The translations under genes were made by a program, and so were the position numbers. 64,000 nt of DNA from Cryptomeria japonica (taxonomy: Eukaryota; Streptophyta; Pinopsida; Cupressales; Cupressaceae): positions 556,475,136 to 556,539,135 of the forward strand of contig NC_081413.1 of the NCBI RefSeq assembly GCF_030272615.1, read 5' to 3'. Under the pieces are notes generated by a model, which worked only from the letters and a program-made list of their open reading frames with translations, was not told where the DNA came from and ran no database searches. This document shows positions 27,112-39,200 of the stretch, piece after piece (position 1 is the first letter of the stretch; each line of letters opens with the position of its first letter).

Positions 27112-28976
27112 TGTGCTCAACTTTGCATCTCTTTGTACCTCCTAGACTCAAGTCTCCTTTTAGGCTATCATGAGTTGTGCAATGGGCTCAAATAGTTGGA
27201 TATGTCATCTTTTTTTCGTTGAGGCATGTAGGAATCCATGACTAGCCCCTGGAATTGACATCTAATACCATTTCTATAATGACTCAACCTATGAAGTCAA
27301 ACCACTTTTGTTTAAACACTACAAAAACTAAAAACGTAGTATATATTAGTAATCAATCACGATATATCAAAGCATGTAAATAAACAAAAACAACACATTT
27401 TATGTCATATCAAGAGAAAAATACAATTTCTATCGAGGCCTTTAGATTTCCAGTGTGTATCTTGAGTAGACATGTTTCTCAGCTTCATTCTTGATCCTGT
27501 AGTAGCAGTCGATGGTGGTGTCATTATATGTCCACATGGAGGAACCACCTAGAGCATAGGTGCTTTGACAAGAGAAGAGACTTTATGTCATATATTGGGC
27601 CTCTCCTTGGTCTCAAAAGGTGCCTACTATGTCACTGCCTTCTCACTACTCTCCTCCTCCATATCTAATCCTTGTAGCCTAAGATGTCCTCTAGGAGCAT
27701 CCTCTAGAAAATAGATGCAAAGCCCACATCCTGCCACCAATGAGAAAAATCTCGTGTCATTCCCACATCATCAACATCTAGTTTTGATGCTTCATCATCT
27801 TCATTGATAAATAACTCATTGAGTGCAACCTCAGTAGTCATAGGTTGAGATTGATCCTCTATCCTCGTTGCACTTTGATGCAAGCAAATGTACATCAATG
27901 TAGTCTATAGCACTTGTTGCACCTAATCAAATTGTTGTACTACTCTTTGATAGTAGAATATCATTATAATTTGATCACGTCATCTAGTCAATAATTTGTC
28001 TAACCACATCTTGGCCAACTTTGTCCTATCTCATGGTCATGCAACCATGTCTTTGTAGAGCTGGCAAACTATATCTCGAATGCACAATCTATTTGTGGAT
28101 GTTAAAAAGTAATCATTGTCTGTGGCAACCCCCTTTTTACTAGCATTTCCTCTGTCTTGTGATTGATCTTTATCATTTGATGATATTGTGTCATTCCAAT
28201 TTTATGATATCATGTGAGTCCTTAATCTCTCTCATCGGTCTAATTAAATTATTCACTTAATTTATCCTCTTGACATTAGGTTTTTTCTAGGGTCCTAACA
28301 CTTCTTCTAAGATAAATAAATAATATTTGTTTATTTATCCCTTTATCTATCACCTTTACTATTAAATAAATTATTTTATTTTATTGCCTAATCAATAAAT
28401 ATGAGAAAAAAATTAATAAATTATATTTATTAATTTGTCATAAATATCTTCTTCTACCTGCTAATTTTAACTAACATGCTAAGATAATTAATAAATTTTA
28501 TTTATTAATTCTTCCTTGTATCCTCACATAGATAATAATAAATTTTATTTATTAAATCCTCTATTTATCCTCATCTTCATGATATTCTTGATCTCTCCAG
28601 CTTTTTCAAAAATTGAGAAGACTCAACAGAGGCCCACTTCTTGAAGATGTATGAACTTTGCTACTATGAGTTAGGCAATGTAGCTTCAGAGCATCATCAT
28701 CAAGTGACCAATCTACCATGCTCATGTGTAATTGATAAAACCTTCAAAACATAAAAATTGTCATAAAATTTTAGATTCTAATAGATGTCAACAAGGGTAC
28801 TATCAGCTCCCACGTAGAGAGATGAAATGTTAGTCCCCCCTATCCATCAATGCCATCAACATGGTCAGGTGGAACCATATCTCAGACATCGAAAAGGCCC
28901 ACTAGATGCACACTCTTTGAAGATACATGATTGATAACTCAATGATGAACGAATAGTACCAAATCGGTATTGAGAA
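27112..28976. other. Intergenic; one unassigned minus-strand frame
   Basis: I see no recognisable gene. A minus-strand frame at 27,704-27,898 (64 codons, acidic: NELFINEDDEASKLDVDD) and flanking broken frames look like the remains of a coding sequence, possibly of a DNA transposon, but I cannot name it. At 28,290-28,600 the sequence is a run of TTTATTTATTAAT- and AATAAATTTTATTTATT-type phrases, a low-complexity AT-rich patch. Confidence 0.4.
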
Positions 28977-30560
28977 GGGGGGGGGGGGGGGGGTGAATCA
29001 GTACAAACAAAAACACACTCTTAAACCAGTTTGTCGGCAGACACTATGCATTGACAAACAAACAGTAACACCGGTCCTTAAACAGAGTACAACAGGCAAA
29101 TCCCAGAATAACTGAGACAAGCATAAACCGATTGACACTCATCTTCTCATACCATCTAAAACTTCATTTCCATTTCACCCTAATGCATGAACAGGTAATC
29201 TACCATCAAAGATATACATATAAGCAACTAGATCAACATGATTCACCGCTTCACAAAAAACAACATAGCATCACATGAAAAAGACATCACACGACACACA
29301 TATTTTTCACATGGAAACCCAACTAGGAAAAACCACGGTGGGGATGGATACCCACAAGCTTGTTTTTGAACTCTTTAAAAGTCCGCTCTGTTAGGAGCCT
29401 TGTCTGATTAAAGACTGATACAATAGGTTCTGTTAGGAACTGATCCTGTTAGGGATCACCCGGTTAAGGGATGGCTAGAATATCCGGTTAAGGGTTAAAC
29501 CCTGTTAAAGGTTACCTTGTTAGAGGATTTCAAGAACTCAATGGTTTTGAGTCACCCTATTAAAGGATTTACAGCAAACCGGTTAAAGCTACCCTGTTAA
29601 GAGATTTTTCAACTGTTGAGGTGGTTAGAGATCAACAGGTATTACAATGATCTAGTAACAGCACTCAATGCCAATGCAAATCCGCTTAAGCTCCTCTTCA
29701 CCTTCTACACTTACACTCTACAAGTATCACTTCTCTCCTCTGGTCTGGCAAGAATCACATATCTCTTCTCTTGGATACACACACACAACTTTTGCCAACA
29801 ACCTTAGAAAGAAACACAACATCGACCTTATAGGAAAACAGATAGGTCGGTAGCATAAACCCTAAACCCTAAACCCTAAACCTGTTAGGTTAAGGAATTC
29901 AAACAGTTCAATCCTGACCGTTGAGCACACTGCATTAAATGCAACAATCTTGATCCAATCTCAAGACATTCTCCATCGTTCGTTTTCCACCGATTTCATG
30001 GCAGCTGATAACCCATCACACGTTATCACCGTTTACAGACTTCGCACATTCCCGAGGTCGATAGGAACAATCTCCTTCATGCAAGATCCTTCACGCACAC
30101 AAGGCTTACGTTAACACAATCTGTTCTTTGTTACCATGCTAACTCATCACACAAAGTCACTGGTTGAGTCACACAGGTTTGAAGCACTTAAACCGGAAAC
30201 CCTGAAGTTGAGACTATCAACCAATAGTCATACAACGCTTCCGTGGGCCGGTTCCCATAACCATATGTCGATTCACCTTGAACAAACACACCGCTTCACT
30301 TTGGCACAAATGTCGATTCACAGTGTTACACCGGTTCTCTTCTCTTCATCATATTGACATCAATGACAACACACAATGTCATTATGTCCTCATACCGGTT
30401 CACATAATGCCAACAATGATATCTTCTAATGAGTTGGTCAATACAACTTCTCAACATCCCCTCTCGCATGTTGACACGCAATCAGTAAGACATGCAAAAC
30501 ATACAAATTTTGACAAAATTCTAGTCCTATTTTTTTATCGTTCTTGTAAGAATTGGATAT
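28977..30560. repeat. Repeat block: G17 run, TGTTAA-type repeats
   Basis: This begins with 17 consecutive G (28,977-28,993) followed by TGAATCAGTAC. At 29,310-29,340 is the phrase ATGGAAACCCAACTAGG and ACCACGGTGGGG, which links it to the 584-bp insert at 16,659. From 29,390 to 29,600 there are about a dozen degenerate copies of CCTGTTAAAGG or CCGGTTAAGGG. Several short plus-strand frames cross the block without recognisable motifs. It looks like a non-coding mobile or LTR-derived repeat, with undefined ends. Confidence 0.45.
29856..29882. repeat. Short telomere-like tract (TAAACCC)n
   Basis: The plus strand carries between three and four tandem copies of the plant telomere unit, CCCTAAA. At 27 bp it is most simply a telo-box-like or microsatellite tract. 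It need not be a scar of telomere addition. Confidence 0.85.
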
Positions 30561-33216
30561 GAATATAGCCACCCAAGATCTAGAGCCCAAATAGAGCCCC
30601 AATGAAAAGCACATAAACAAGAGAGAAAGAATGTGACAAGACTTATAACTATTTCTCATCAATGATGCAATACAAATGGATCAACTTGATTATATTGCAT
30701 AAGAGACCCCTTGACTATATAGCCAAGGTGAGAACATAGGAGTGCATAAGATTATGAAAAATGTCACAATCTTATGACATGAGACAAAAAGTGGCAACCT
30801 ATCATCCCACCTAAAGTGGAAAAGCTCCAACTACTCCTATGTAATTCCCTAAGTAAGCTTAAGTGACGTGTAATTAAGACCTAGGTCCAAAATAACCGAG
30901 GTAGAATACCTTAATTACACCAACACCCCCACCCTATGTGCAACAGAGGAAGAATGTACACAAAAGCTAACAATTCAAGATGGGTCCCCACTACTAGGCC
31001 ATGTTAGGTACCCATGAACAAATGTAATAAGTACAATCTCTCACAAACAAAAAAAGGGAGAAAACCTCGCGAGAAAAAAATCCCCACAAAATAACTCCCA
31101 AAGAAAAATGAGAAAGACAAAAATCCATGTGAGAAAAAAGTCCATCCCTATAATTTAACTATTTACATTTGTTATTCCTCCTAACAAATGTTTCATGGTG
31201 TTATTGCTAACCTCGTTCTCCTCCAATTTAACCACATACTACTTGGTTTTGAGCAATCATCCCACAATTATCCTAGCATGGAATGAGTATAATGTTTCTT
31301 GATGTTCAGAATAATATATAAATTAGTGCTAACCTAATACTCCTCCAATTTAATCACATACGACTTGGTTTGAGTAATCATCCCACCTTTATCCCAACAT
31401 GGGATGAGAGGATAATTTCAAAAGATCAATATACGCCATAAGCTTTTTATAGATTAGAAAAGAAGCTTCAAGGTAAAAAGCCCAAAATAATTTATTTTTT
31501 ACATGAGTTCTTCGTCCCCAGCAGTAGCAAATGCTTCATGGTGTTGAGAATATAACGCTTTGTTCACCTTATTATATGATTTAATTAAATTATAATAAAA
31601 TTATTGAATTAAAAATAGATAATAATTATTCCACATTCATGTCAACAGATAGGTCCAGCTTATTACAATGTTTTCATTGTGGTAACTACCATTATACATG
31701 AGAAAATCCTGTCCCGTGACATAATTTCTTATGACGCTTAATCTTTTTCACTTTGAAATGCCTTGAAGAGGTTTAACAAAACAATATAGACCTATATAAA
31801 CCCGGTACTTAAATGTTGTTGCTATCAAAATAATGTGATATAGGGGAGCTTTCCCTGGATCTTCCAGGCCTCTCTGTTGGAAGTGTTGCCCAACAAATTA
31901 ATCAGCTCTTATACTAACAAAAGGCGAATAGTTCAGTGGATAAGCATAGTTGAATGCACAATAATAGAGTATGAAAATACAGACACCCAATGGTTTTGAG
32001 TTTCACCAGATAAGTTAGCAGACACAAGAATGTTGTTGGCAACTTCAAAAGTTGGGCGAAATGCATATTTATTAGAATGAGCACACATTCACTTCCCCAA
32101 TAATGCCAATAGTGCTATTCCAAAACTTAATTATCAAACTCTTAGGGAAACGTGTAACGTTGTACTTTTAGCATGCTATTCATACAGTCAAATCATGAAC
32201 GAAAAGAACATTACCAAATTTACTGTCAACGCCACTTCTTAACACAGCAGCAGATGAACAAGTGTGCATCCACAACAATTATTGTATCTCATCTTTCTGA
32301 CAATAAAACCATATATATTGCACAGTAGTATTCCATAGAACTATAACGGTGGAAAAAAAACCGTTACAAGCATGCACATTCATGGTAGCTCATCCCAATA
32401 AAGCCTCCTTAGAAAATCATTATCCACTTGACCCTAAGATTCTGCAATGTAATTTTTTACTGCCCCTATATGAAAAAAGAACACAACAAATTGGAATGGC
32501 TGATAAAAATAAATTTACTGCTAGAATTAACTGGGGATACATTCTCTCAAATAGAGGCCTAGTTTCAGGTGCACATCGCAATGCCCAAACCAGGTTCAAC
32601 TTCTTGCTTGGTATTATAGCTACAGATTTTAATGATACAATACTGATGGTGCGCAGTTGATACAAACCAACAGTGAAAAACTCTTGATAACAAACCCCAC
32701 AATATATAGACAACCACCAAATAAAAGAATTTGGTGAAACGAAACCTGGTCTTTAAAATGACCTTGCAAGGTCATTCTATGTATTCCACGAAAGCATCCG
32801 ACATCCTGAATGGACAGAGTAGGTAATATTCCCATGCATAATACGATATTCAATTGATTGATTCAGAACCAGCATCAGTTTTAGAGAAATTTGTAAACTT
32901 CCAGTTCCAAGTGTTGTGGAAATATAATTACCTTGAAGTTCTGCAAGTTTCTGACAACCCAGATTACACTGTAGTCAAGTGAAACAACATATTGCAGAAC
33001 CGACTGGCAGCTGCTGCTCAGCCATCTTTCTATAGTACAATGAGATAAATGTGCCCACACAAATAGTAACTGCTGCCAGTAAGGCACAATTCCCAATTTA
33101 CAAAAGCATTCATCTGTTTGTTGAATTTGCACACCCACATATGCAATTGGAAGGTATGCTGTTTCATCTTTCCTAAGGGGGAGACTTAGCTCTCTCCTTG
33201 TATCAAAAATAATGCA
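30561..33216. other. Intergenic region downstream of the FZR gene
   Basis: This is the 3' flank of the minus-strand FZR gene, whose stop codon is at 33,217. The FZR 3' untranslated region must lie in the right-hand part, but I could not place its polyadenylation site. No gene is recognised. An imperfect direct repeat occurs at 31,201-31,287 and 31,323-31,408. The frames at 32,349-32,713 are open on both strands and have no motif. Confidence 0.4.
31201..31408. repeat. Imperfect ~86-bp direct repeat pair
   Basis: 31,201-31,287 and 31,323-31,408 share CTCCTCCAATTTAA, CACATAC, ACTTGGTTT, AATCATCCCAC and ATGAG in the same order, 122 bp apart. It looks like a small tandem duplication that has since diverged. 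Confidence 0.65.
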
Positions 33217-33270
33217 TCAGCGAATTTGAGTTCTACCTAAAGACCATACGCCAGTATCTCGGATGGTGCT
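33217..33270 (-). CDS. FZR: FZR terminal exon with the IR tail
   Basis: It encodes 17 residues, STIRDTGVWSLGRTQIR, and the stop TGA at 33,217-33,219. The acceptor is AATCAG. The final Ile-Arg is the conserved docking tail. DTGVWS resembles the CCS52B subgroup, whereas upstream SKLATLTGH resembles CCS52A, so I do not assign a subgroup. Confidence 0.9.
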   Translation of the reverse strand, partial: STIRDTGVWSLGRTQIR

Positions 33271-36200
33271 CTGATTGACCCACGAAGAATCTTATTTTAG
33301 CAGAAAGAAGGTAGTACATTCAATAAAAAAACATAAATTCAAACGTGCTATGACAATCCAAAAAAAGCTTCTACCTTTCCATACCAAATGATGGTGTAAG
33401 TAATCAGAATCTACCTGTGACTTAGGAGATGGAAACACATTCCAAAAGCGCAGAGTTTCATCCCCAGCACCTGTAACAATGGTCTACAAGCATGTGGCCG
33501 GAATTTTGGCCAATAAATTGTCTATCATAAAATTCAAAGCTCAGACAAAATTACAATAAAAATGGCAACTAAAGGCAGCATGCCGGTTGCTGTGAGCTGG
33601 AAAAGGCAAAAATAAATTTGCAAATTTTACCTGTCCATCAGGAGAGATTGCAAGATATAGGACCCGAAGAGTATGGCCTGTTAAAGTTGCAAGCTGAATC
33701 CAAACAGAAATGTATAAGAATTACAAGTAGCATGTTTCATTGCATTACGTAAAAACATATGAAGCTGTAACAGAAAAACTATGCAGGCAACCTTTTTTTC
33801 AAAGAAAACTAGACTGTTAAAATATTTTACAGCTGCATATTAAAACACAATGAGAAGAAGCATCAAAACTAGATTTAATTAAACTGTCAAACAGCCATAT
33901 ATCATGGATAGACTCCACATATTTGAAAGTACACTACATCTTTCAAATGCAAGAGCGCTACAGTTGCAAAGAAAAATTCACAGAACAAAATAAATGATAT
34001 CTCAAATTTGAAGAGTTGATAAATTATTAAAAATCAAGGAAATCTTCTAACCTTTGACATGGTTGGATATCTCCACACTATAATTTGGTTCTGAGAATAG
34101 CCGTGCGTGCTAACAAGTTCATTGACATTCTTAGACCAAACAAGATTACAAACCTGCCGACCCAAGAACATTTCACATTTTATTTTCATGATAGATGAAG
34201 GATATACGAACAAAAGCAGCTTAAAGTTCCTGTCATTTGCTACATTTTATCCAATTCAAGAACAAGATTGTATCATACCTGGCTGCCAGTGTCAATACAA
34301 TTCAAGTGAGAATTTGTTGCTGTGTTCCAAAAGCGAATGCATCTATCTGCTGTCCCACCCCCCGAAGCAAGAAGACCATGTTGATGAGGGGACCAAGCAA
34401 TGGCCTTAACAGCTGCTGTATGCTCACTAAACCTTACCACAGGTTGTGTCGATTGTTGATTCCATACCAAAAGCTGTACAAAAAGCCATTGATTTAGAAA
34501 TGATAATCTTCTGAGTCGAACTTCAGATGTTATAAACCCTTCATAGTAATATAATTATTGTTTAAAATTGTATATGGAAATATTTATCCCACCTGTCCCT
34601 TCAATTGTAACTTTAAATGGATTTATATATCCACCCCGTGGATAACCTCTGTACAAAAATTATTTGTACTCAACAACAAATATCTATTATTTATTAATTT
34701 AATCGTTATAGATATAGCTCAATGCTGCAATAGGCATGCACTAAAAGATACCTAAACAATGTGTCAACCACAACAGTAATATTTTATTGCATGGCAAAAC
34801 CAACCTGATTATCATTTCCACCTGATGCAAGCTCCCGATTATCATATGACCACTTCAGCCCACATACCTGTGAACCAATATAAAATAGGCCATGACTCAA
34901 TTTTCATTTACAAACAATGCGATCAGGACTTAAATACCACAACAAATGGAAAAATGAGAAACGCAATAGGAGATTTATATATACAAACAAATCTCCAATC
35001 ATAGGCTTACCTCTGACTTGTGGCCAACAAGCTTGCTGACAAAGTCATCTTGAGCACGAATATCACGTTGAAGGATGTTTCGATCCCTGCTTCCTGAAGA
35101 TAATATTTGGGAACTCCAAGCTAATGCCCCTACTCTAACACGGTGACCCTCCATGGTCCGAACTTTTTTGCACCGAGTAGCATCCCAAATCTGCATGAAA
35201 GCAGCTTGACCAATCCATCTTTAATTGTTTGCTACATAATATGGACAAATCTTCTGAATCTAAAATGGAAACTTGAATTATTTAATAAGCAACCACACAA
35301 TTTGAAAAACTTGAAATGACATCATGCAAGCATTGAGATAATTCAGTTCAAGAATTGGGTCTCACAAAAAATGAACAAAGGAAGCTTAAGCAAGCTATCA
35401 TAAACTTGCCACATAGTTTGGACAATTTTCTCACTGTCCAGTAATTAATATAAAATTATTTCCCATGCAACCATAACTCAAAAAAATAATAAGATGAAAT
35501 TTGGCAGGCAAGGTATTAAGCTTGTTTTCAATTCAAGAAGCAGGTCATGGCTTGATTGTCCATACATGTCCAAATCAGAGCCAAGCTATGGTCAGTTGTA
35601 TCAAGACGGCTAAGGAGACAAACTGAGCATCTGCTTGCCAGAAACCAGCAAGTCTGTGAACACTGATGACTCCAAGTATATATTGGCAAGGCCAAGTATT
35701 TCAGAGTCATAAAAGGCCAAAATGAAGAAAAAAATCATCACTACATTTATTTTTGTCTTAAGTTATGGAAGCTGTTTTGAACAAGAAATAAGATTATTCT
35801 AATGGACTTTACCATATACATTCCCCAGAACTTCAGATTTTGAATCTGCACAAGGTTTCAACAAAGTTTATGCAGTAGGGCAGTGTTTGTGTATGATTTT
35901 TACTGGTAGGCAATGGTGTCCAGTGCTGAGCAGTCCTAGTCAGGAAAGGAGGAAGGCGATTTATCATTTTCTGATATTCATCTTCAAATTTCAATTAATT
36001 TCTATGTACTTCTCTCCTCGTCCATTTGCTGTTTTTCTAGTCTCAATTCATTGAGAGAATTTGCTTATATTTTGAGTCCCTTCTGTTATGATTGTTGTAT
36101 CCTCCATGACATGGCTATTATTCAATGTATTTGAGTTCTGTAGACAATTTCTGAAATTTGCAATACAAATAAAAAATTCCTGTTATAAATTCGATTGACT

Positions 36201-39200
36201 CATTGATTTAATTATTTTTAATTAGAACAAATCCTAACATGAACTTAGATTTATTTACATACATTTGAAATTGATTTCTGAAAAATGATTGAATGATATT
36301 GAATAATCGGATGATCTATTCAATGATTTACAACCATATATAAAGAGTTTACAAGCGGACGTTCTAAATTAAGAACTAGTCATTTAAGTGAAAACTTAGA
36401 AGCTTAAAATACTATAAAAAGCTTAAAAAGTTAAATAATAAAAAGCAAACTGTGTGTTTTTAATAAAGAACCAATAGTTCCAACGCACTAAAAAAGCTAA
36501 AAAGCTAAATAAGTCGACTAAAAAGCTAACAAGCTAAATAAGTCGACTACTAAGATGACCACTAAGAATCGAAGAGATGACCATTATGGAATAGATACTA
36601 ATATTATTCTAATAATTTCATGCAGTGTTTTTTTATGGATGAATTTCTCAAAGTCTTGGCACAAATATGGAGACAAGTCCGATTCTACTTTCAGTTTCAT
36701 TTTAAAAGTCAGGCAAGATTAAGCAATACTACAGTGCCAGCCTTACGTTCTTCACTGGTTATTTGCTTTTGCTTTTTCACCAAACAAAAACAATATTCAA
36801 AAGTTGATGTACCAATTATATAATAGCCAATCGTTCTCAAAATTTTGTGCAAGGAAAACCAATTTGAGACTTTTCTTTATTCATTTTATGCCATTATGGA
36901 GGAAGAAAAGCCAACATTCTATATTCTCTTACTCATTCAACAAAAAAATCAATGCAATTAGATGAAAATGCATGAAGTATTTAGGCTGCTACTTATAAAT
37001 AGAAAAGCAAAATTGGGACTATTGTAAAACATAGTAACTATTATGTGGACAAACCATAGTTCCACAGAGTTTGTTGATGGGAGGACAAGGGGACCAAGGG
37101 CCTAAGTTTGGGGACATCAGGGAGGGTGGTGGGGAGGAGGGCTGGTGGTGCAAATACATATAGTACTTGAAAAATTAGTTATAAAAAGATATGTAAAGAA
37201 TAAGTATAAGAATTACAAATGAAACTTTGGCACACTAAGTAAAGTTTAAACCAACGAAGCAAACATCTGCAAAAAATTGCGATTAATCGGCAATCACGGA
37301 GCTTCCCGATTACTTCCCCAAAAAAATCGGCAAAAATCCGTCAACGTGATTTTCAACATTTTTTTGCTCAATTAAAACGTGAAAAAATCTAGGGTTTAAT
37401 CGGCATTAAATCACGAATGAAAAAATTGCGCGAAAACCCTAGAAACGCATAAAACAGGCGCGAAACCTCATTGACTTTGTTGTTTAAGCAAAAATTCGCT
37501 GACAAATAGTTGAGCAAAGGTCAACGGCTGAGGTAGCAGAGGTAACCTAGTCATCACCAGCTGAGACTAAGACATCGACGGTGGAGTTGGGATTCCGCTG
37601 AGCCAAGAAGGAATGCACCCGTTGCAGAGGCGTTTGCGGCCAGGTATTTACCAGAAGCTTAAGCAATTTATTTTTTATTAAAATTTTTGTGTTTACAATA
37701 TCAAAAAAAATTATTATTTTTTTTATCAAATTCGATGCATCAAGATGTATTTAAAACAAATACATAATTTTATTTTTGTTTATCAAAAATTCATTTTTTG
37801 TTAAATAAATTTTGTATTAATATCTATTATTATTAATTATTTAAGAATTGAAATTCGTAAATAATTAACAATAATAAATATTGAATAACTTTTGAACTAA
37901 ATTTTATTAGTTTTGTTATATAGAATTTATTTAATATTTATTATTATTTATTTACAAATTTGAAATTCCCTAAATAAATAATAATAATAGAAATTAAATA
38001 AATTCTGCAGGCTATACTCTATACATTTTTATAATTAAATTTGTAATAAAAAAATATTGCAGAAATTAACAGTGTTCCACGAGGAAGCGTCCCCCTCCCT
38101 TTTTGGCCGCGTCTCGGAGACGGGGACGTCTTCGGGACGGGGGGATGGGGATGCGATGTCCCTTGCCGTCCTGCCAGCGCCACCCAAGCGCCGCCGGAGA
38201 CTAGGAGACGTCTCCACGTCTCCTTGGGAGACATCTGGGCAGCTCCCCGTCCCTCGAGAGACGTGTGTCTCTCGAGGGACGGGGAGACACCCAGACATCT
38301 CCCGTCGCCCCCACGTATATGCAATGTTTAAAATTAAAATTTTTTTAAAAAGCGACTTTTTGGGGGGTATTTCAAATTTAGATTTAATATTTCAAATTTC
38401 CTATAGTTTCATTTGAAATGTAATTCTTATACTGTTGTATTGTCAAACATCTTTTCAAAACTACTTTTTCAAGTACTATATGTATTTGTATAACCATATC
38501 AGCACCACCCCCCCCCCCCCCCCCCGGTCGTCCCCAAACTTAGGCCCTTGGTCCCCCCGTCCCCGCATCCCCCCATCCCCAACGCCGATGGAACACTGGA
38601 ATTTAATTAATAGTTATTATTATTATTTATTTACGGAATTGAAATTCCGTAAATAAATAATAATAAATATTAAACAAATTCTAGTGTATATTTTTTCTAA
38701 ATAAATTATGTAATAAAATAAAAATGCATAATTTATTTAATATTTATAATTATTTATATGCAGAATTGTAATTTTGGAAATAAATAATAATAATATTAAA
38801 TCAATTATGGATTATAATTTTTTAGTTATATGTTTGAAAACTTTATTAGTCTTGTTATATTGAAAATGATGTATTTATTTTTATATTTATTTCACCACGT
38901 TTAAATATTAACTCAAAATTATTGTATGCTATGAAAATGCTCTTAAATATATATTAAAAAATAGATTTTGATTGAAATTCTGCAATTTTTTACATATTTT
39001 TAGAAATCCGACTTTTTGCCGAATTTTTCAAAAATCCTTATACTTTAGTTTTGCCGATTAATACACCAAACAATTAATGCTTCCATGGTTTAAACTACTA
39101 AAAATTAAAACATGCCAAAGATGACATTGAATATTAACAATGGCGGGTGGAGGTTTGGAAGCAAATCACCCAATAGGGTCAGGGCAATACCCCCAATGGG

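Larger units (their letters stand above)
37225..39120. mobile_element. Inverted-repeat-bounded unit, ~1.9 kb, with nested MITE
   Basis: The left end (CTTTGGCA, then AGTTTAAACCA, GAAGCA and TTAATCGGCAA by 37,290) is mirrored by the right end (39,050-39,120) in reverse complement with the same order of blocks. The interior contains ATCGGC-type words and AT-rich TTATTATTATTTA palindromes, similar to the 44,098 element. No convincing target duplication was found, so the class stays open; a non-autonomous DNA transposon is likeliest. The 38,070 MITE is inserted in it. Confidence 0.5.

Noticed and set aside
38019-38416. Open frames on both strands in a GC-rich stretch
   Set aside because: The frames follow from low AT content and an inverted repeat in a MITE; no motif, and both strands are equally open.
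37225-39120. An 8-bp target duplication for the inverted-repeat unit
   Set aside because: The flanks AAATGAAA and ATGACATT do not match well enough.
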